From assembly GCA_963794165.1 (NCBI GenBank), contig CAWCCT010000009.1:558001-622000 (forward strand): a stretch of DNA of 64,000 bases. The letters are read 5' to 3'. Numbering within the stretch: the first letter of the stretch is position 1; each line of letters begins with the position of its first letter. Under the pieces are notes generated by a model that saw only the letters and a program-made list of their open reading frames with translations, ran no database searches and had not been told where the DNA came from. Origin of the DNA: PALSA-350 sp963794165. GTDB lineage: Bacteria > Acidobacteriota > Terriglobia > Terriglobales > Acidobacteriaceae. Shown here one piece after another: positions 25,920 through 34,978 of this stretch. A program made the position numbers and the translations under genes.

Positions 25920-27545
25920 ATGGCGATGGAGCAGGTGAAAAGCGAGTGTTATCCCATCTCCATCCTGCCTCGCCTCAGCCGGCTGTTTCTGGACTTCGTT
26001 GAGCGGCGTGACGCGCTCGCGCCCTTCTATCCAGCCAGTGCCTATTCCACTCAGTGGATGACAAGCCCTGCGGTTCTTCCCCCCGAGCAACGCGGGACGC
26101 TGTGCGATCTTCTGGAGCTGCAAAATCGCGCTTTCGGCGCTACGGACCCGGTCTACCGAAACATCGCCCGTCTGCGCAACGGGGCCGGCGCGGTGGTTAC
26201 GGGACAGCAGGTGACGCTCTTTGGCGGCCCGCTATTCACCATCCTTAAAGCAGCAACCGTGATTCGCAAGGCCAAGGATGCTCCCATTTCCGGAAATCCC
26301 CAGGTACCGATTTTTTGGTTGGCGACTGAGGACCACGACTTGGCGGAAGCAGATCACGTGACGTTTCCCAATCGGCACGAGCTGAAGACATTGCGCCTGG
26401 CTATCGACCACTCTAACGGCGCGGTCGGCGGCGTGACGATGGGAAAGAGTGTTGAGGATCTGTTAGCCCAGGCGTCCGAGCTCCTCGGCCCCGGCCCAGT
26501 TCTCGATCAGCTCGCCGCCTGTTATCGTCCCGGGCAGACCATGGGGCAGGCATTTGGGCAATGGATCGCACGCGCTTTCGCCGCCCAAGGGCTAGTGATC
26601 GTGGACGCTTCCTCGCGCGAGTTCCATGCCATGGGAAGCGATATTCTTCGCCAGGCGATCATACGGGCCGATGAATTGCGCGTGGCACTCACCGATCGCG
26701 ACCATCAGCTCGCTGCTGCGGGCTACCACTCCCAAGTGCTGGTTCCACAGCTTTCGAGCCTGCTCTTTCTTTTTGATAAAGAATCCGGTGCGCGGGTTCC
26801 TCTCCGGCGAACGGCCGATGGAGGCTGGCATGCCGCGAGGCAACCCTATTCCACTGGGGAGCTGCTCGCGATTTTGGATGCAGAACCAGAACGGCTCAGC
26901 CCCAACGCTTTGCTGCGGCCCGTTTTTCAGGATTCGATTCTGCCCACTGCCGCCTACGTGGGCGGTCCATCCGAAGTTGCCTATTTTGCTCAGTCACAGG
27001 TACTTTATGAGCGCATTCTGGGACGTACTACTCCCGTGCTTCCCCGTCTCTCGGCGACACTCATCGAGCCCGCGATAGCTGGCCTGCTTGCCCGGTACGA
27101 CGTTTCGCTACCCGATGTGATCCAAAGCGCCCTAAAGGACCCGCTGGAGTTGGCGCAGCGGTTGGGCGCGCGAGCTATTTCCGTGACCGGCAAGCGCAAG
27201 CTTGCTGCCGCCGGGCAAGCTTTGGATACAGAGCTCTCTGCACTGGCCACTTACCTGCACTCCCTGGATCCGGGTCTGGGCCGGGCTGCGGACGTAAGCA
27301 GCTCCAAAATGCGCTATCAAATGAACCGGATGCGCCGGCTGGCAGCAAACTATGAACTCCGCCGGGAACAAACCCTGGGTCGCGATGCCGGCCTGATCGC
27401 GCTTAACCTGTTCCCCGATCGCCATCCCCAGGAGCGACTGCTCGGGGCCGCATGGTTTCTTTCTCGCTATGGCGAGGGTCTTCCCGAGTTGCTTGTGGAG
27501 CAAGCCGGCCAGCAATGCCCCGGACACAAAGCCATTTGGGTGTAA
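25920..27545 (+). CDS. bshC: Bacillithiol biosynthesis cysteine-adding enzyme BshC
   Basis: This is a 541-residue BshC-family protein, the enzyme that adds cysteine to glucosaminyl-malate in the last step of bacillithiol synthesis. Family blocks include VTGQQVTLFGGPLFTILKA near residues 90-110, PIFWLATEDHDLAEADHV, and PTAAYVGGPSEVAYFAQ. The long central coiled-coil (about 380-480) used for dimerisation is present. GAGGGAGC precedes the ATG at 25920; the longer open frame starts inside the DUF2520 gene. BshA and BshB are not in the window. Bacillithiol is known from Firmicutes and is inferred in several other phyla, including Acidobacteriota. Confidence 0.92.
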   Translation: MAMEQVKSECYPISILPRLSRLFLDFVERRDALAPFYPASAYSTQWMTSPAVLPPEQRGTLCDLLELQNRAFGATDPVYRNIARLRNGAGAVVTGQQVTLFGGPLFTILKAATVIRKAKDAPISGNPQVPIFWLATEDHDLAEADHVTFPNRHELKTLRLAIDHSNGAVGGVTMGKSVEDLLAQASELLGPGPVLDQLAACYRPGQTMGQAFGQWIARAFAAQGLVIVDASSREFHAMGSDILRQAIIRADELRVALTDRDHQLAAAGYHSQVLVPQLSSLLFLFDKESGARVPLRRTADGGWHAARQPYSTGELLAILDAEPERLSPNALLRPVFQDSILPTAAYVGGPSEVAYFAQSQVLYERILGRTTPVLPRLSATLIEPAIAGLLARYDVSLPDVIQSALKDPLELAQRLGARAISVTGKRKLAAAGQALDTELSALATYLHSLDPGLGRAADVSSSKMRYQMNRMRRLAANYELRREQTLGRDAGLIALNLFPDRHPQERLLGAAWFLSRYGEGLPELLVEQAGQQCPGHKAIWV

Positions 27546-27588
27546 AGAGCAATCGAGTCTCGTTAAATGTTTTAGAATGTTGGCAGAG

Positions 27589-27900
27589 ATGAAGGCTAAA
27601 CCGGCCAAGCCGTTCGATGTCACCTGTCCTGATTGTGGGGCGATACTGAGAATAGACCCAGAGTCCAGGGCGATCCTTTCCCACACATCCGCGCCACGTA
27701 AACGAACCTTCGAGGATTTTGAAGCCGCCGCCAAGGCCATGCGCGAGCAGGACGAGCGCAAAGAAGATATTTTCCGCCAGTCGGTCGAGGCCGAAAAGAA
27801 CAAACAACAGCTGTTCGACAAGCGATTCGAGGAAGCGTTGCGTAAGGCAAAAGAATCTCCCGACGAGGGACGCCCTCTGCGTGAATTCGATCTCGATTGA
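27589..27900 (+). CDS. Zinc-ribbon / coiled-coil hypothetical protein
   Basis: This is a protein of about 103 residues with a single CxxC (TCPDCGAIL) at its N terminus and a highly charged helical remainder rich in Glu/Lys (about residues 40-95), probably a coiled coil. One CxxC alone is half a zinc ribbon, so a metal site might form only in a dimer. An ATG at 27577 is an alternative start. The function is unknown; similar short proteins are met in acidobacterial genomes, but I cannot name a family. It stands between bshC and a small membrane protein. Confidence 0.65.
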   Translation: MKAKPAKPFDVTCPDCGAILRIDPESRAILSHTSAPRKRTFEDFEAAAKAMREQDERKEDIFRQSVEAEKNKQQLFDKRFEEALRKAKESPDEGRPLREFDLD

Positions 27901-27950
27901 TTATTTCTCCGCATCTATAACAGACAGCGCACGCGAAAGAGGGAACAGCG

Positions 27951-28328
27951 ATGGGGATCACACACGTTCCGCAGCAAGTGGCATCTACAGTTCAAGACGC
28001 AGCCGACACCTTGAAGTACCAGGGAACCCGTTTCCTCGACCAGGATTGGGATAAGAATTGGGTGCGCACCGTGGCCGCGGGGTCGCTGGTGACGGGAGCA
28101 ATCCTGCTGGCCACCGGCAAGCGTAAGGCCGGGTTGGCCGTTGCTGCTGCGGGAACCATCTTCGCGCTGGTCGAGGATCCCGAGGGTGTGAAGAAATTCT
28201 GGAACAACATCCCGGACCATCTTGAAACCGGCCACAGCATGCTGAGCCGTTTTGAAAAGTTTGTGGGAGAGGTGACGAGCCAGGGCGAGAAGCTTCGCTC
28301 AGTGGTAGAAAAAGTCGTGCGCTCGTAG
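27951..28328 (+). CDS. Conserved hypothetical membrane-associated protein
   Basis: This is a 125-residue protein with two adjacent hydrophobic stretches (about residues 38-56 and 60-78, VRTVAAGSLVTGAILLAT and GLAVAAAGTIFALV) separated by a Lys-Arg turn. An amphipathic helical C-terminal half follows. It probably forms a membrane hairpin with both ends in the cytoplasm. No enzymatic motif is seen. The start ATG at 27951 has AAGAGGGA upstream. It is convergent with the SufT-like gene, with three bases between the stops. Confidence 0.65.
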   Translation: MGITHVPQQVASTVQDAADTLKYQGTRFLDQDWDKNWVRTVAAGSLVTGAILLATGKRKAGLAVAAAGTIFALVEDPEGVKKFWNNIPDHLETGHSMLSRFEKFVGEVTSQGEKLRSVVEKVVRS

Positions 28329-28331
28329 CCT

Positions 28332-28664
28332 TCAACCAATACCCAGTTGTTCCCGAGCCTTTTGGCTGATGCGGTTAGGGGTCCAGGCCGGTTCCCACAC
28401 CAAGTTGACTAGGCTCTCGCTGATCTCCGGTATGCCCGCCAACCGATTACGTACCTGCTCCATGATCGTGGCGTGGGACGGGCAGCCTTGTGAGGTCATC
28501 GTCATATCCACTTCCACGCGCTGCCTGGGAAACGCCTGCTTGGAGTTTGGATCCGGGGTCAGCATGACCTTGTAAATCAGCCCCAGGTCCACGATGTTCA
28601 CCGGAATTTCCGGATCGTAGCAATCTCGCAGAGCCGCAAAAACATCTTCTTCGCTCAGGGACAT
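28332..28664 (-). CDS. SufT/MIP18-type (DUF59) iron-sulfur assembly factor
   Basis: This 110-residue MIP18/DUF59 domain protein is of the kind that helps maturation of Fe-S proteins. The conserved features are YDPEIPVNIVDLGLIY and the cysteine loop MTMTSQGCPSHATI, followed by VWEPAWTPNRIS. It is cytoplasmic. Its ATG shares one base with the stop of the polyprenyl synthetase gene, so the genes are coupled. A role in paaD-type phenylacetate oxygenase assembly is an alternative for this fold, but no paa genes are near. Confidence 0.85.
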   Translation of the reverse strand: MSLSEEDVFAALRDCYDPEIPVNIVDLGLIYKVMLTPDPNSKQAFPRQRVEVDMTMTSQGCPSHATIMEQVRNRLAGIPEISESLVNLVWEPAWTPNRISQKAREQLGIG

Positions 28665-29572
28665 TAGTTCTTCCGCTCTACCAGGTACCTGGCTACTGCC
28701 TTCAACCGGTCACTACGTTCGCCATAGACCTCTAACTGGGTGAACGCCTCATCGACCAACCGTTCTGCGTCCTTAATGCTTTGGGCCACCCCGTAGACTG
28801 CGGGCCACGTCGCTTTCTCACTGGCTACATCCTTCCCGGCAGTCTTTCCCAGTTGGGAGGAATTCTGAGTTACATCCAACACATCGTCCATGATCTGAAA
28901 GGCCAGCCCTGCCTTGCGTCCAAACTCCCGCAGCCGCTCAACGTCGCCCGCGGCGCCCCCCGCGTAAATTCCTCCGCTCACCAGGCTGACGCGAATCAAC
29001 GCGCCCGTCTTAGCACGATGGATGGCTTCCACCAGCTCCGGGGTTGGCTTATGCTCCTCAGCTTCCAGATCCATGACCTGGCCGCCGATCATGCCATCCA
29101 CCGTTCCTGTCGCCTGTGCGATGGCGCGCACAATCTCCACCGTCTGCGCGGGCGGGCATTGCATAGCGGCGAGCACTTCGTAGGCCTGAGTTTGCAGGGC
29201 ATCCCCAGCAAGGATAGCGATGGCCTCCCCAAAGACGACATGACAGGTCGGCTTGCCCCGGCGCAGATCATCGTTGTCCAGCGCCGGTAAATCATCATGG
29301 ATCAGTGAATAGGTATGGAGCATTTCGATGGCAGCGCCCAACTCTTCCACACCCTGGGGAATCTGGCCGGAGCCGGCGATCATTCTTGCCGCTTCCAGGC
29401 ACAGAACCGGCCGCAGCCGCTTGCCACCGGCAAAGACGCTGTGCCGCATGGCGCGGTGAATCGAAACCGGGGCGCGATCTGCGCCGGGCAGCAGGCGATC
29501 CAGAGCCTGATCAATAAGCTCCGCACCGCTGCTCAGAATCTCGCGCACACTTGCTTGCATTTCGGTAATCAT
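28664..29572 (-). CDS. ispA: Polyprenyl (farnesyl/geranylgeranyl) diphosphate synthase
   Basis: This is a 302-residue trans-isoprenyl diphosphate synthase, condensing IPP with allylic diphosphates. The first Asp-rich motif is DDLPALDNDD (D93, D94, D99) and the second is FQIMDDVLD; GGKRLRPVLCLEA supplies the IPP-binding basic residues. The DDx4D spacing and short length fit IspA-type farnesyl or geranylgeranyl synthases. The start at 29572 overlaps the stop of the upstream membrane-protein gene (ATGA). An ATG at 29560 is a possible alternative. Confidence 0.9.
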   Translation of the reverse strand: MITEMQASVREILSSGAELIDQALDRLLPGADRAPVSIHRAMRHSVFAGGKRLRPVLCLEAARMIAGSGQIPQGVEELGAAIEMLHTYSLIHDDLPALDNDDLRRGKPTCHVVFGEAIAILAGDALQTQAYEVLAAMQCPPAQTVEIVRAIAQATGTVDGMIGGQVMDLEAEEHKPTPELVEAIHRAKTGALIRVSLVSGGIYAGGAAGDVERLREFGRKAGLAFQIMDDVLDVTQNSSQLGKTAGKDVASEKATWPAVYGVAQSIKDAERLVDEAFTQLEVYGERSDRLKAVARYLVERKN

Positions 29573-31254
29573 ACCCGACCCTTGCGCCGCTCCAGCATGG
29601 CCACGGTGGCCAGCAAGAGCAGTGCGATGCCGGAGACTGCGCGTCCGGCAATCACGTCCCTGGTCGCCATCCACCGCACCTCAACCGAGTGAATCCCCAC
29701 CGTCACTGGCACGACCATAAGACCATCCTCACGTGCAGGCCGGCCCTGCGCAGGCCTGCCATCCACGGTCACCCGCCATGCAGGGTATTCCATCAAACGG
29801 AGCACGGCAAAGCCCGGCTCTGGGGTGGAGACGCTCACTACCCAGTGCTCAGCGTTCTGTCGTTTCGCGTCTACGGTGGCTGTGATCGCCCCGTTGCCTC
29901 CGCTGCGCCATTGCGGATTATCGCCCCCCGCGCCGTCGGTGTCGTCATCCTGCGCTCTCCGCAGCACGCGCACCAGGGGCAGGTTTTGTTGCACGGATGT
30001 ATTGTCCGCCCCCGCCGGGGTGTACTCATCGGTGCCTTGTATTCCCGGCCCCTGGGCGAAGGCGGCGATCTGCGGGGCCACCGCATCCTCATCGTCGCAA
30101 GGCTGGAAGAACAGCCAACCGCCCCCGGCCGCCGTAGCGGCGATCAATACCCCGGCGATCACTTTCCAACCCAGGCGCGGGAACCCACGAATGCCGCCAA
30201 CTGCCAAAGCTGCGAGCACGCAGCCCACCACGCTCAAAGCCAGCGTCCAACGCCAGGGAAATTGCAGAAACTTCAGGTGCGGGGCGTGCTTCCAGATCAC
30301 ATCGCTGAGCGGTAATTGCAGCAACAGAATGATGGGAATCAAGCTGGTGAGCGCAACCGTGGCCTTGCCGCCGGTGCGTCTTCTCCACGCCAGCCAGGCG
30401 GCGATGGAGACAAGGCCAAGTTCCGCGATGAAGATCCATGACGCCGTGCGCAACACCTGGTCATGAAACGCGTCAGCGGTATGTGCGAAGAGGAAGCTGT
30501 CCTCGACCCGCATCCCTGGCATGATCGCTTTCTCGATTTGTACCCAGCGCTGTTCGAATGCCGCGGGCACGATGTAGAAAGCGGCCAGGCCGAGGCCCAG
30601 CACCATTCCACCGGCGGCGCGCAGTGCCGGCCACGGCTGGGTTTCCGCGATCCACATTCCCAGCGCGAGCACGGCCAGCATGTAGCTGCCTATGACCGCG
30701 GCGGGCGAGTTGGTTAGCCATAGGGCAGCCACCGAGAGACCGAGCAGCGCAATGGAGGATCGTTTTCTGAGGGCGAACAGCACCATCAAGGGAAGCCAGG
30801 CACCCGCCAGCAGCTCGCCCAGCGCAGAGCGCTCATAGGCCACGAACAGGGCATAGGGATTGGCGATATAGAGACATGCGGCGAAGGCGGCGGCGTCCGG
30901 TGGCGCCCACTCCCGGGCCAGCAAATACATACTGCCCCCGGCACCCAGAAGCGCCAGCAGCACAAAGAGTACCGGCGCCGCATGCCAGCCGGTGATGACT
31001 CCCAACAAGCCGCCGAGCAGCCAGGATGCCGGCGGATAGAAAATCAACCGCGGCTCACCCGCGCCATAGTTCGCCTCCTGCACCCAGTGCGGATACAGAA
31101 GGCCGGTATGCCAGGCACGGGCCACCTCCATCCATGAGAGCAGGTGAAAATCGAAATCATGACCGCAGGAATTGCCACGCACGACCAACGTTCCAATCGC
31201 GAGCAGCGCAGTGCAGACGATAAGAAGGCGAGGGAGCTGTAAAGAAAACCTCAA
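29569..31254 (-). CDS. Polytopic membrane protein, PTPS-related / glycosyltransferase-like
   Basis: This is a large membrane protein of about 560 residues with about ten to eleven helices and a soluble C-terminal beta-rich tail. The N-terminal loop HDFDFHLLSWMEVARAW, and then YPPASWLLGG, match the 6-pyruvoyl-tetrahydropterin-synthase-related membrane family, which resembles GT-C glycosyltransferases; despite the name these are not pterin enzymes. The start is unclear. The open frame runs back to 31392 through a REP-like repeat (31284-31330), so an ATG at 31296 would lie inside the repeat. I prefer a TTG at 31254, with GGAAGGTGAG about 13 bases upstream. The substrate is unknown. Confidence 0.75.
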   Translation of the reverse strand: MRFSLQLPRLLIVCTALLAIGTLVVRGNSCGHDFDFHLLSWMEVARAWHTGLLYPHWVQEANYGAGEPRLIFYPPASWLLGGLLGVITGWHAAPVLFVLLALLGAGGSMYLLAREWAPPDAAAFAACLYIANPYALFVAYERSALGELLAGAWLPLMVLFALRKRSSIALLGLSVAALWLTNSPAAVIGSYMLAVLALGMWIAETQPWPALRAAGGMVLGLGLAAFYIVPAAFEQRWVQIEKAIMPGMRVEDSFLFAHTADAFHDQVLRTASWIFIAELGLVSIAAWLAWRRRTGGKATVALTSLIPIILLLQLPLSDVIWKHAPHLKFLQFPWRWTLALSVVGCVLAALAVGGIRGFPRLGWKVIAGVLIAATAAGGGWLFFQPCDDEDAVAPQIAAFAQGPGIQGTDEYTPAGADNTSVQQNLPLVRVLRRAQDDDTDGAGGDNPQWRSGGNGAITATVDAKRQNAEHWVVSVSTPEPGFAVLRLMEYPAWRVTVDGRPAQGRPAREDGLMVVPVTVGIHSVEVRWMATRDVIAGRAVSGIALLLLATVAMLERRKGRV

Positions 31255-31267
31255 CCGGAAACTCTCA

Positions 31268-31410
31268 CCTTCCCACGAAAAATGGGTGCCCCACATCTCG
31301 CTTGTTTTTCGCGAGATGTGGGATTCCACGGCGCTAAACCGGCAACTTTTGAGTGCCTCAAAGCAATCACGATAAAGCTTCGTTGCATCCACCCATTTTT
31401 CGTGGGAAGG
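31268..31410. repeat. 21-bp perfect inverted repeat enclosing a REP-like element
   Basis: The sequence CCTTCCCACGAAAAATGGGTG at 31268-31288 (shown as 20+1: CCTTCCCACGAAAAATGGGT plus G) recurs inverted at 31390-31410, with about 100 bp between the arms. The left arm overlaps the first five bases of REP copy 4. It lies between the penicillin acylase stop and the next gene. Confidence 0.8.
31284..31330 (+). repeat. REP-like palindromic element, copy 4
   Basis: This is a copy with an intact 12-bp stem, loop variant TTGTTTTTC, and the end ATTCCACG instead of ATACCACG. It lies in the gap after the penicillin acylase gene and within the open frame leading to the PTPS-related gene. Confidence 0.87.
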
Positions 31411-31422
31411 ACAGAAAGCGCC

Positions 31423-33870
31423 TCACGGTACCAGTCGCAGCGTATGCCTGGTGGATGAATTCACGGCTGCCTCCGTGAAAGGCATGACAAAGGTTTTGCC
31501 GGTATACCAGTAGGGAAATTGGTCCAGGTAATAAGGACTAAGCGGGTCTCCCGACTCACCCATCACAATGTTTTCCGTCGACCCATCCACATTGCTCCAG
31601 TCGACGGTGAGCCGCTGGCTGGCGCCAAGCAGCCCGCGCACGTGGTCGAGGGTGGTCTCGTCGCCCGCAAGCTGATGGGGTCCGGTGCTGGTCCACTTGA
31701 AAAACGGCATCATCGCGTACAAAGGATGCTTTACGTCGATCACGTGCCGGCTGCCATAGGTCCAGTCCTTAAGTGATGGTGGAGCATGATCATCGACCAT
31801 GCCCTTTTCAACCGCAGCGGCGATGAGATCGTCCCAGCTTTTATATTTCGCCGGCAGCCACTCCGGCGCTGCCTTTTCCACCATCTCTTCCTGTACGAAG
31901 TTCTTACTTTGCCAATCGTAGAGCTGCCAATCGGAGCCCAATTTGGGCTCGAGGACCAGCGGCCAAAGCGCTTTCTTGGTTGCGTCCACGATCTCCGCTG
32001 CAACTCCATCCGTGGTGATCACCCCATTCCAGGTGCGCATCAAGTCCGCGGCTTGGCGCAGCTTTGCGTCCGCGATTGTGGAACGGTCGATAGCGTAAGC
32101 AAAACGCTGGGCCAATTCCCGGTCCACCTCCGAATAAGTGTCCGTCTGCAGTGTGAGCATGTCTGCCGGTGTGAGCTTGGTGTGGTTTGAAAGCCATTTC
32201 CATATGCGCTCGTTGCGATAGGGTGCGTCCCAATTGAGCGCCAGAGGGTACGGATAATCGTCGGGGCTAATGCGCGCGTTGGCGGTGGCGACTATACCGT
32301 TGTCGGGGTCCAGCACCGTAGGCAGCTGCGGGAACGCCACGAACCCTTGCCACTCGTGCTCGCTGTCTGCCGCGGTTCCCGTCTCGACGATCGGTACCCC
32401 GCTCAGGCCCGCTGGTCGAATCGGAAACAGGCCCACCGCCTGGTAGCCGATATGGCCCTGGTCATCGGCGTAAACCAAATTCTGCGTAGGACCCCACCAT
32501 TCGCTCGTGGCCTGGCGGAATTCTGTCCAGTTGCTGGCTGCGTCCATTGCCTCCAGGGGCAAGCCATGAAGTTGGTTCGAGTACAGGGTCCACTTGAGCG
32601 CCAACATGCGTGTCTCGTGTGGAAGCAGTGACGTGATTACCGGCCCATGTTCGGTGGTCTCCACATCGAGCAGAACATCGTTACCGAAGCGGACGTGAAT
32701 ATGCTCCCGATAGTGTTCCGGCTGGCGCCACCCGCTACCCGCCCAATACTCCCCCTGAGAATTGGTTTTTTCCGCGTACACGTCCTGAACATCACCGTTG
32801 AGAGTGGTGAAGCCCCACGCAATGTGTTCATTGTGCCCCTCGATAATGAGGGGAATCCCGGGTGTCGTTACCCCAGCCACGTGGAAGCTTCCGGCCTGCA
32901 AGTCTTCTTCATGCCAGATATCCGGGATCGAGTGTTCCAGATGCATGTCGTTGGAGAGCATAGGCTTTCCGCTGGCCGTGCGGGCGCCGCTCACCGCCCA
33001 CTCATTGGAACCAGGCTTGCAGCCATCGCACGCGTCTCCACCCCAGTTAAGAATGGCGCGCAGCCGTAAAAGGTCTTCGAGGGTGGATTGAGACTCATCC
33101 AGGGGAACCTGCGGAATATCCTGCTGCGGGGCGGTCAAATCGGGAATGGACTGCGTCGGCGGATGATCGCGAAAGGTGGTCGTGGGGTATAGTTCCGCGA
33201 TCAGATTGGGTGCCAGCTTGGCTTCTACCTTCTCCCGTTCCAGCTTCCAGGGATAGAGCGTATCCAGGCGGGCGACCATGTTGAGCGCCACCAGCCAGGA
33301 GTCAACCGGCTGCCAGGGCCGGGGTTTGTAGCCGAGCAGCCGGAACTCCGCCGGCAAGTTGTCCTGATGGCTGTTGATGTAAGCGTTAACGCCTCGAGCG
33401 AACGCTTCAAATTGGCGCTTCTGGTCCGCAGGCATGGTCGCCGTCAGGTGCTCTGCGGCGGGCCGGATCTGCAGCACCCGCTGCACTTTATCGTGTTCCA
33501 CCACGCTTGGGCCCAGCAGCTCGGCCAGCTCGCCGGCGGCGAACCGACGGGCCATATCCATTTGCCATAAGCGATCCTGGGCGACCACAAAGCCCTGCGC
33601 TTCCAGCAGGTCGTCCATGGTTGACGCCTGGATATGGGGTACGCCATGGGAGTCGCGCCGCACCACCACTGGAGCAGAGAGTCCGGGCAGTCGCAGATCG
33701 CCATCGAGCACCGGCATTTGCGCCCGCATGGCGTCTTTTAGCCAAGCCACACTCCCGGCGGTAGCGACTACAGCAACGATGAACAGGCTGATTACCAAAC
33801 CAGCCGCAATCCGTGCCAAAAGCGGCAATCTTTGCCGTTGTACGGCGCCCACCTCAATCCTCGCCATCAT
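31423..33870 (-). CDS. Penicillin acylase family Ntn-hydrolase
   Basis: This is an 815-residue precursor of the penicillin/cephalosporin/AHL acylase family, which cleaves amide bonds after self-processing. An N-terminal membrane anchor or signal (about residues 19-43) directs it across the membrane. The processed beta-subunit would start at S288 in CKPGSNEWAVSG, the catalytic N-terminal serine. MLSNDMHLEHSIPDIWHE follows with the usual substrate-pocket block. The alpha region has GVPHIQASTMDDLLEAQGFV. The natural substrate may be an acyl-homoserine lactone or another amide; the sequence does not tell. The start ATG at 33870 or 33867 is divergent to the DHH gene. Confidence 0.9.
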   Translation of the reverse strand: MMARIEVGAVQRQRLPLLARIAAGLVISLFIVAVVATAGSVAWLKDAMRAQMPVLDGDLRLPGLSAPVVVRRDSHGVPHIQASTMDDLLEAQGFVVAQDRLWQMDMARRFAAGELAELLGPSVVEHDKVQRVLQIRPAAEHLTATMPADQKRQFEAFARGVNAYINSHQDNLPAEFRLLGYKPRPWQPVDSWLVALNMVARLDTLYPWKLEREKVEAKLAPNLIAELYPTTTFRDHPPTQSIPDLTAPQQDIPQVPLDESQSTLEDLLRLRAILNWGGDACDGCKPGSNEWAVSGARTASGKPMLSNDMHLEHSIPDIWHEEDLQAGSFHVAGVTTPGIPLIIEGHNEHIAWGFTTLNGDVQDVYAEKTNSQGEYWAGSGWRQPEHYREHIHVRFGNDVLLDVETTEHGPVITSLLPHETRMLALKWTLYSNQLHGLPLEAMDAASNWTEFRQATSEWWGPTQNLVYADDQGHIGYQAVGLFPIRPAGLSGVPIVETGTAADSEHEWQGFVAFPQLPTVLDPDNGIVATANARISPDDYPYPLALNWDAPYRNERIWKWLSNHTKLTPADMLTLQTDTYSEVDRELAQRFAYAIDRSTIADAKLRQAADLMRTWNGVITTDGVAAEIVDATKKALWPLVLEPKLGSDWQLYDWQSKNFVQEEMVEKAAPEWLPAKYKSWDDLIAAAVEKGMVDDHAPPSLKDWTYGSRHVIDVKHPLYAMMPFFKWTSTGPHQLAGDETTLDHVRGLLGASQRLTVDWSNVDGSTENIVMGESGDPLSPYYLDQFPYWYTGKTFVMPFTEAAVNSSTRHTLRLVP

Positions 33871-33969
33871 TCCATCTCATCTTCCAGCGCTCATTGTCTC
33901 ATCGTCACTTGACACGTGAGCGCCTCCCGGCAATCCTAGTCATTCGTCCACGAACGAGGAACATAACTG

Positions 33970-34959
33970 TTGAAGGTTTGCGTTTTCTATCATGACCGGT
34001 GCTTTGACGGAGCGTGTTCTGCTTCGCTTTTTACGCGCTTCCACCGCGAATGCGTTCAGCCGGACGCACATTACGGCTACCACGGGCTAGTACATCGCGC
34101 CGGGGCACTGTTTCAGGAATCCGACTTTACCGGTGACGAGAACGCGATCGTAGACTTCAAATACAGCGCTTCGCCGCGGATCACCTGGTGGTTCGATCAT
34201 CACCTGAGCGCATTCCTGACCCCTGCCGATCAACGGCATTTTCTTGAGGAACAACGCAACGGAAGTGCCGCTAATCGACAGTTCTACGACCCTGAGTACA
34301 CCTCCTGCACCAGTTTTATTGCCCATATCGCGCAGACCCGTTTCGGCTTTGACCCGGCGCCCGTGGCCGAGCTCATCCGGTGGGCCGACATTGTGGACGG
34401 CGCGCTTTACGAAAGTCCCAAAGTTGCGGTCGAAATGGCGGAACCCGCCATGAAGCTGACCCTGGTAATTGAATCGAGCCAGGACCCGGCATTCATTCCA
34501 AAACTTATCCCGTTGCTCACTACGATGAGTCTAGGCGAGGTGCTGCGGCAGCCTTTTGTGGCCGAGCTGCTCCCCCCGCTCCTCGAACGCCATCGCAAAT
34601 CATTGGCCATTATTGGCGAGCGCACCGACTTGGCCGATGGGACCCTTTACTTCGACATCACCGATCAGCCGGTTGAGGGTTACAACAAATTCGTTCCCTA
34701 CTTCCTGCATCCCGAGGCAACCTACAGCGTTGGACTGAGCAAGTCCAGCTTTCGCACCAAAGTTGCCGTGGGATCGAACCCATGGACCAAGGCGCGGCCC
34801 GAACAGATGTTGAACCTGGCGCAGATCTGTGAACGCTACGGTGGTGGAGGGCACGCCCGCGTCGGCGCGATTTCCTTCCCGCCCGATCAGGGCGACCGGG
34901 CTCGCGTCGCCGCCGCCGAGATCGTCGCCGAACTGCGTGCCCACAATCCATTCCCTTGA
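33970..34959 (+). CDS. DHH-family phosphoesterase
   Basis: This 329-residue protein has the DHH phosphoesterase motifs FYHDRCFDGACSA (H8, D9, D13), WWFDHHLS (DHH at 76-78) and the C-terminal glycine loop YGGGGHARVGA. The order is that of RecJ/NrnA-like enzymes, but the sequence differs from the NrnA at 4521-5522, so this is a separate subfamily. The nucleic acid or nucleotide substrate is unknown. It begins with TTG at 33970, with GAGGA about ten bases upstream, and no nearer ATG keeps the first motif. Confidence 0.82.
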   Translation: MKVCVFYHDRCFDGACSASLFTRFHRECVQPDAHYGYHGLVHRAGALFQESDFTGDENAIVDFKYSASPRITWWFDHHLSAFLTPADQRHFLEEQRNGSAANRQFYDPEYTSCTSFIAHIAQTRFGFDPAPVAELIRWADIVDGALYESPKVAVEMAEPAMKLTLVIESSQDPAFIPKLIPLLTTMSLGEVLRQPFVAELLPPLLERHRKSLAIIGERTDLADGTLYFDITDQPVEGYNKFVPYFLHPEATYSVGLSKSSFRTKVAVGSNPWTKARPEQMLNLAQICERYGGGGHARVGAISFPPDQGDRARVAAAEIVAELRAHNPFP

Positions 34960-34978
34960 TCGACATTGGTTGAAGATC

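Noticed and set aside
27132..27914. Minus-strand frame over bshC end and the zinc-ribbon gene
   Set aside because: Antisense shadow; Ser/Arg-rich composition and no motif.
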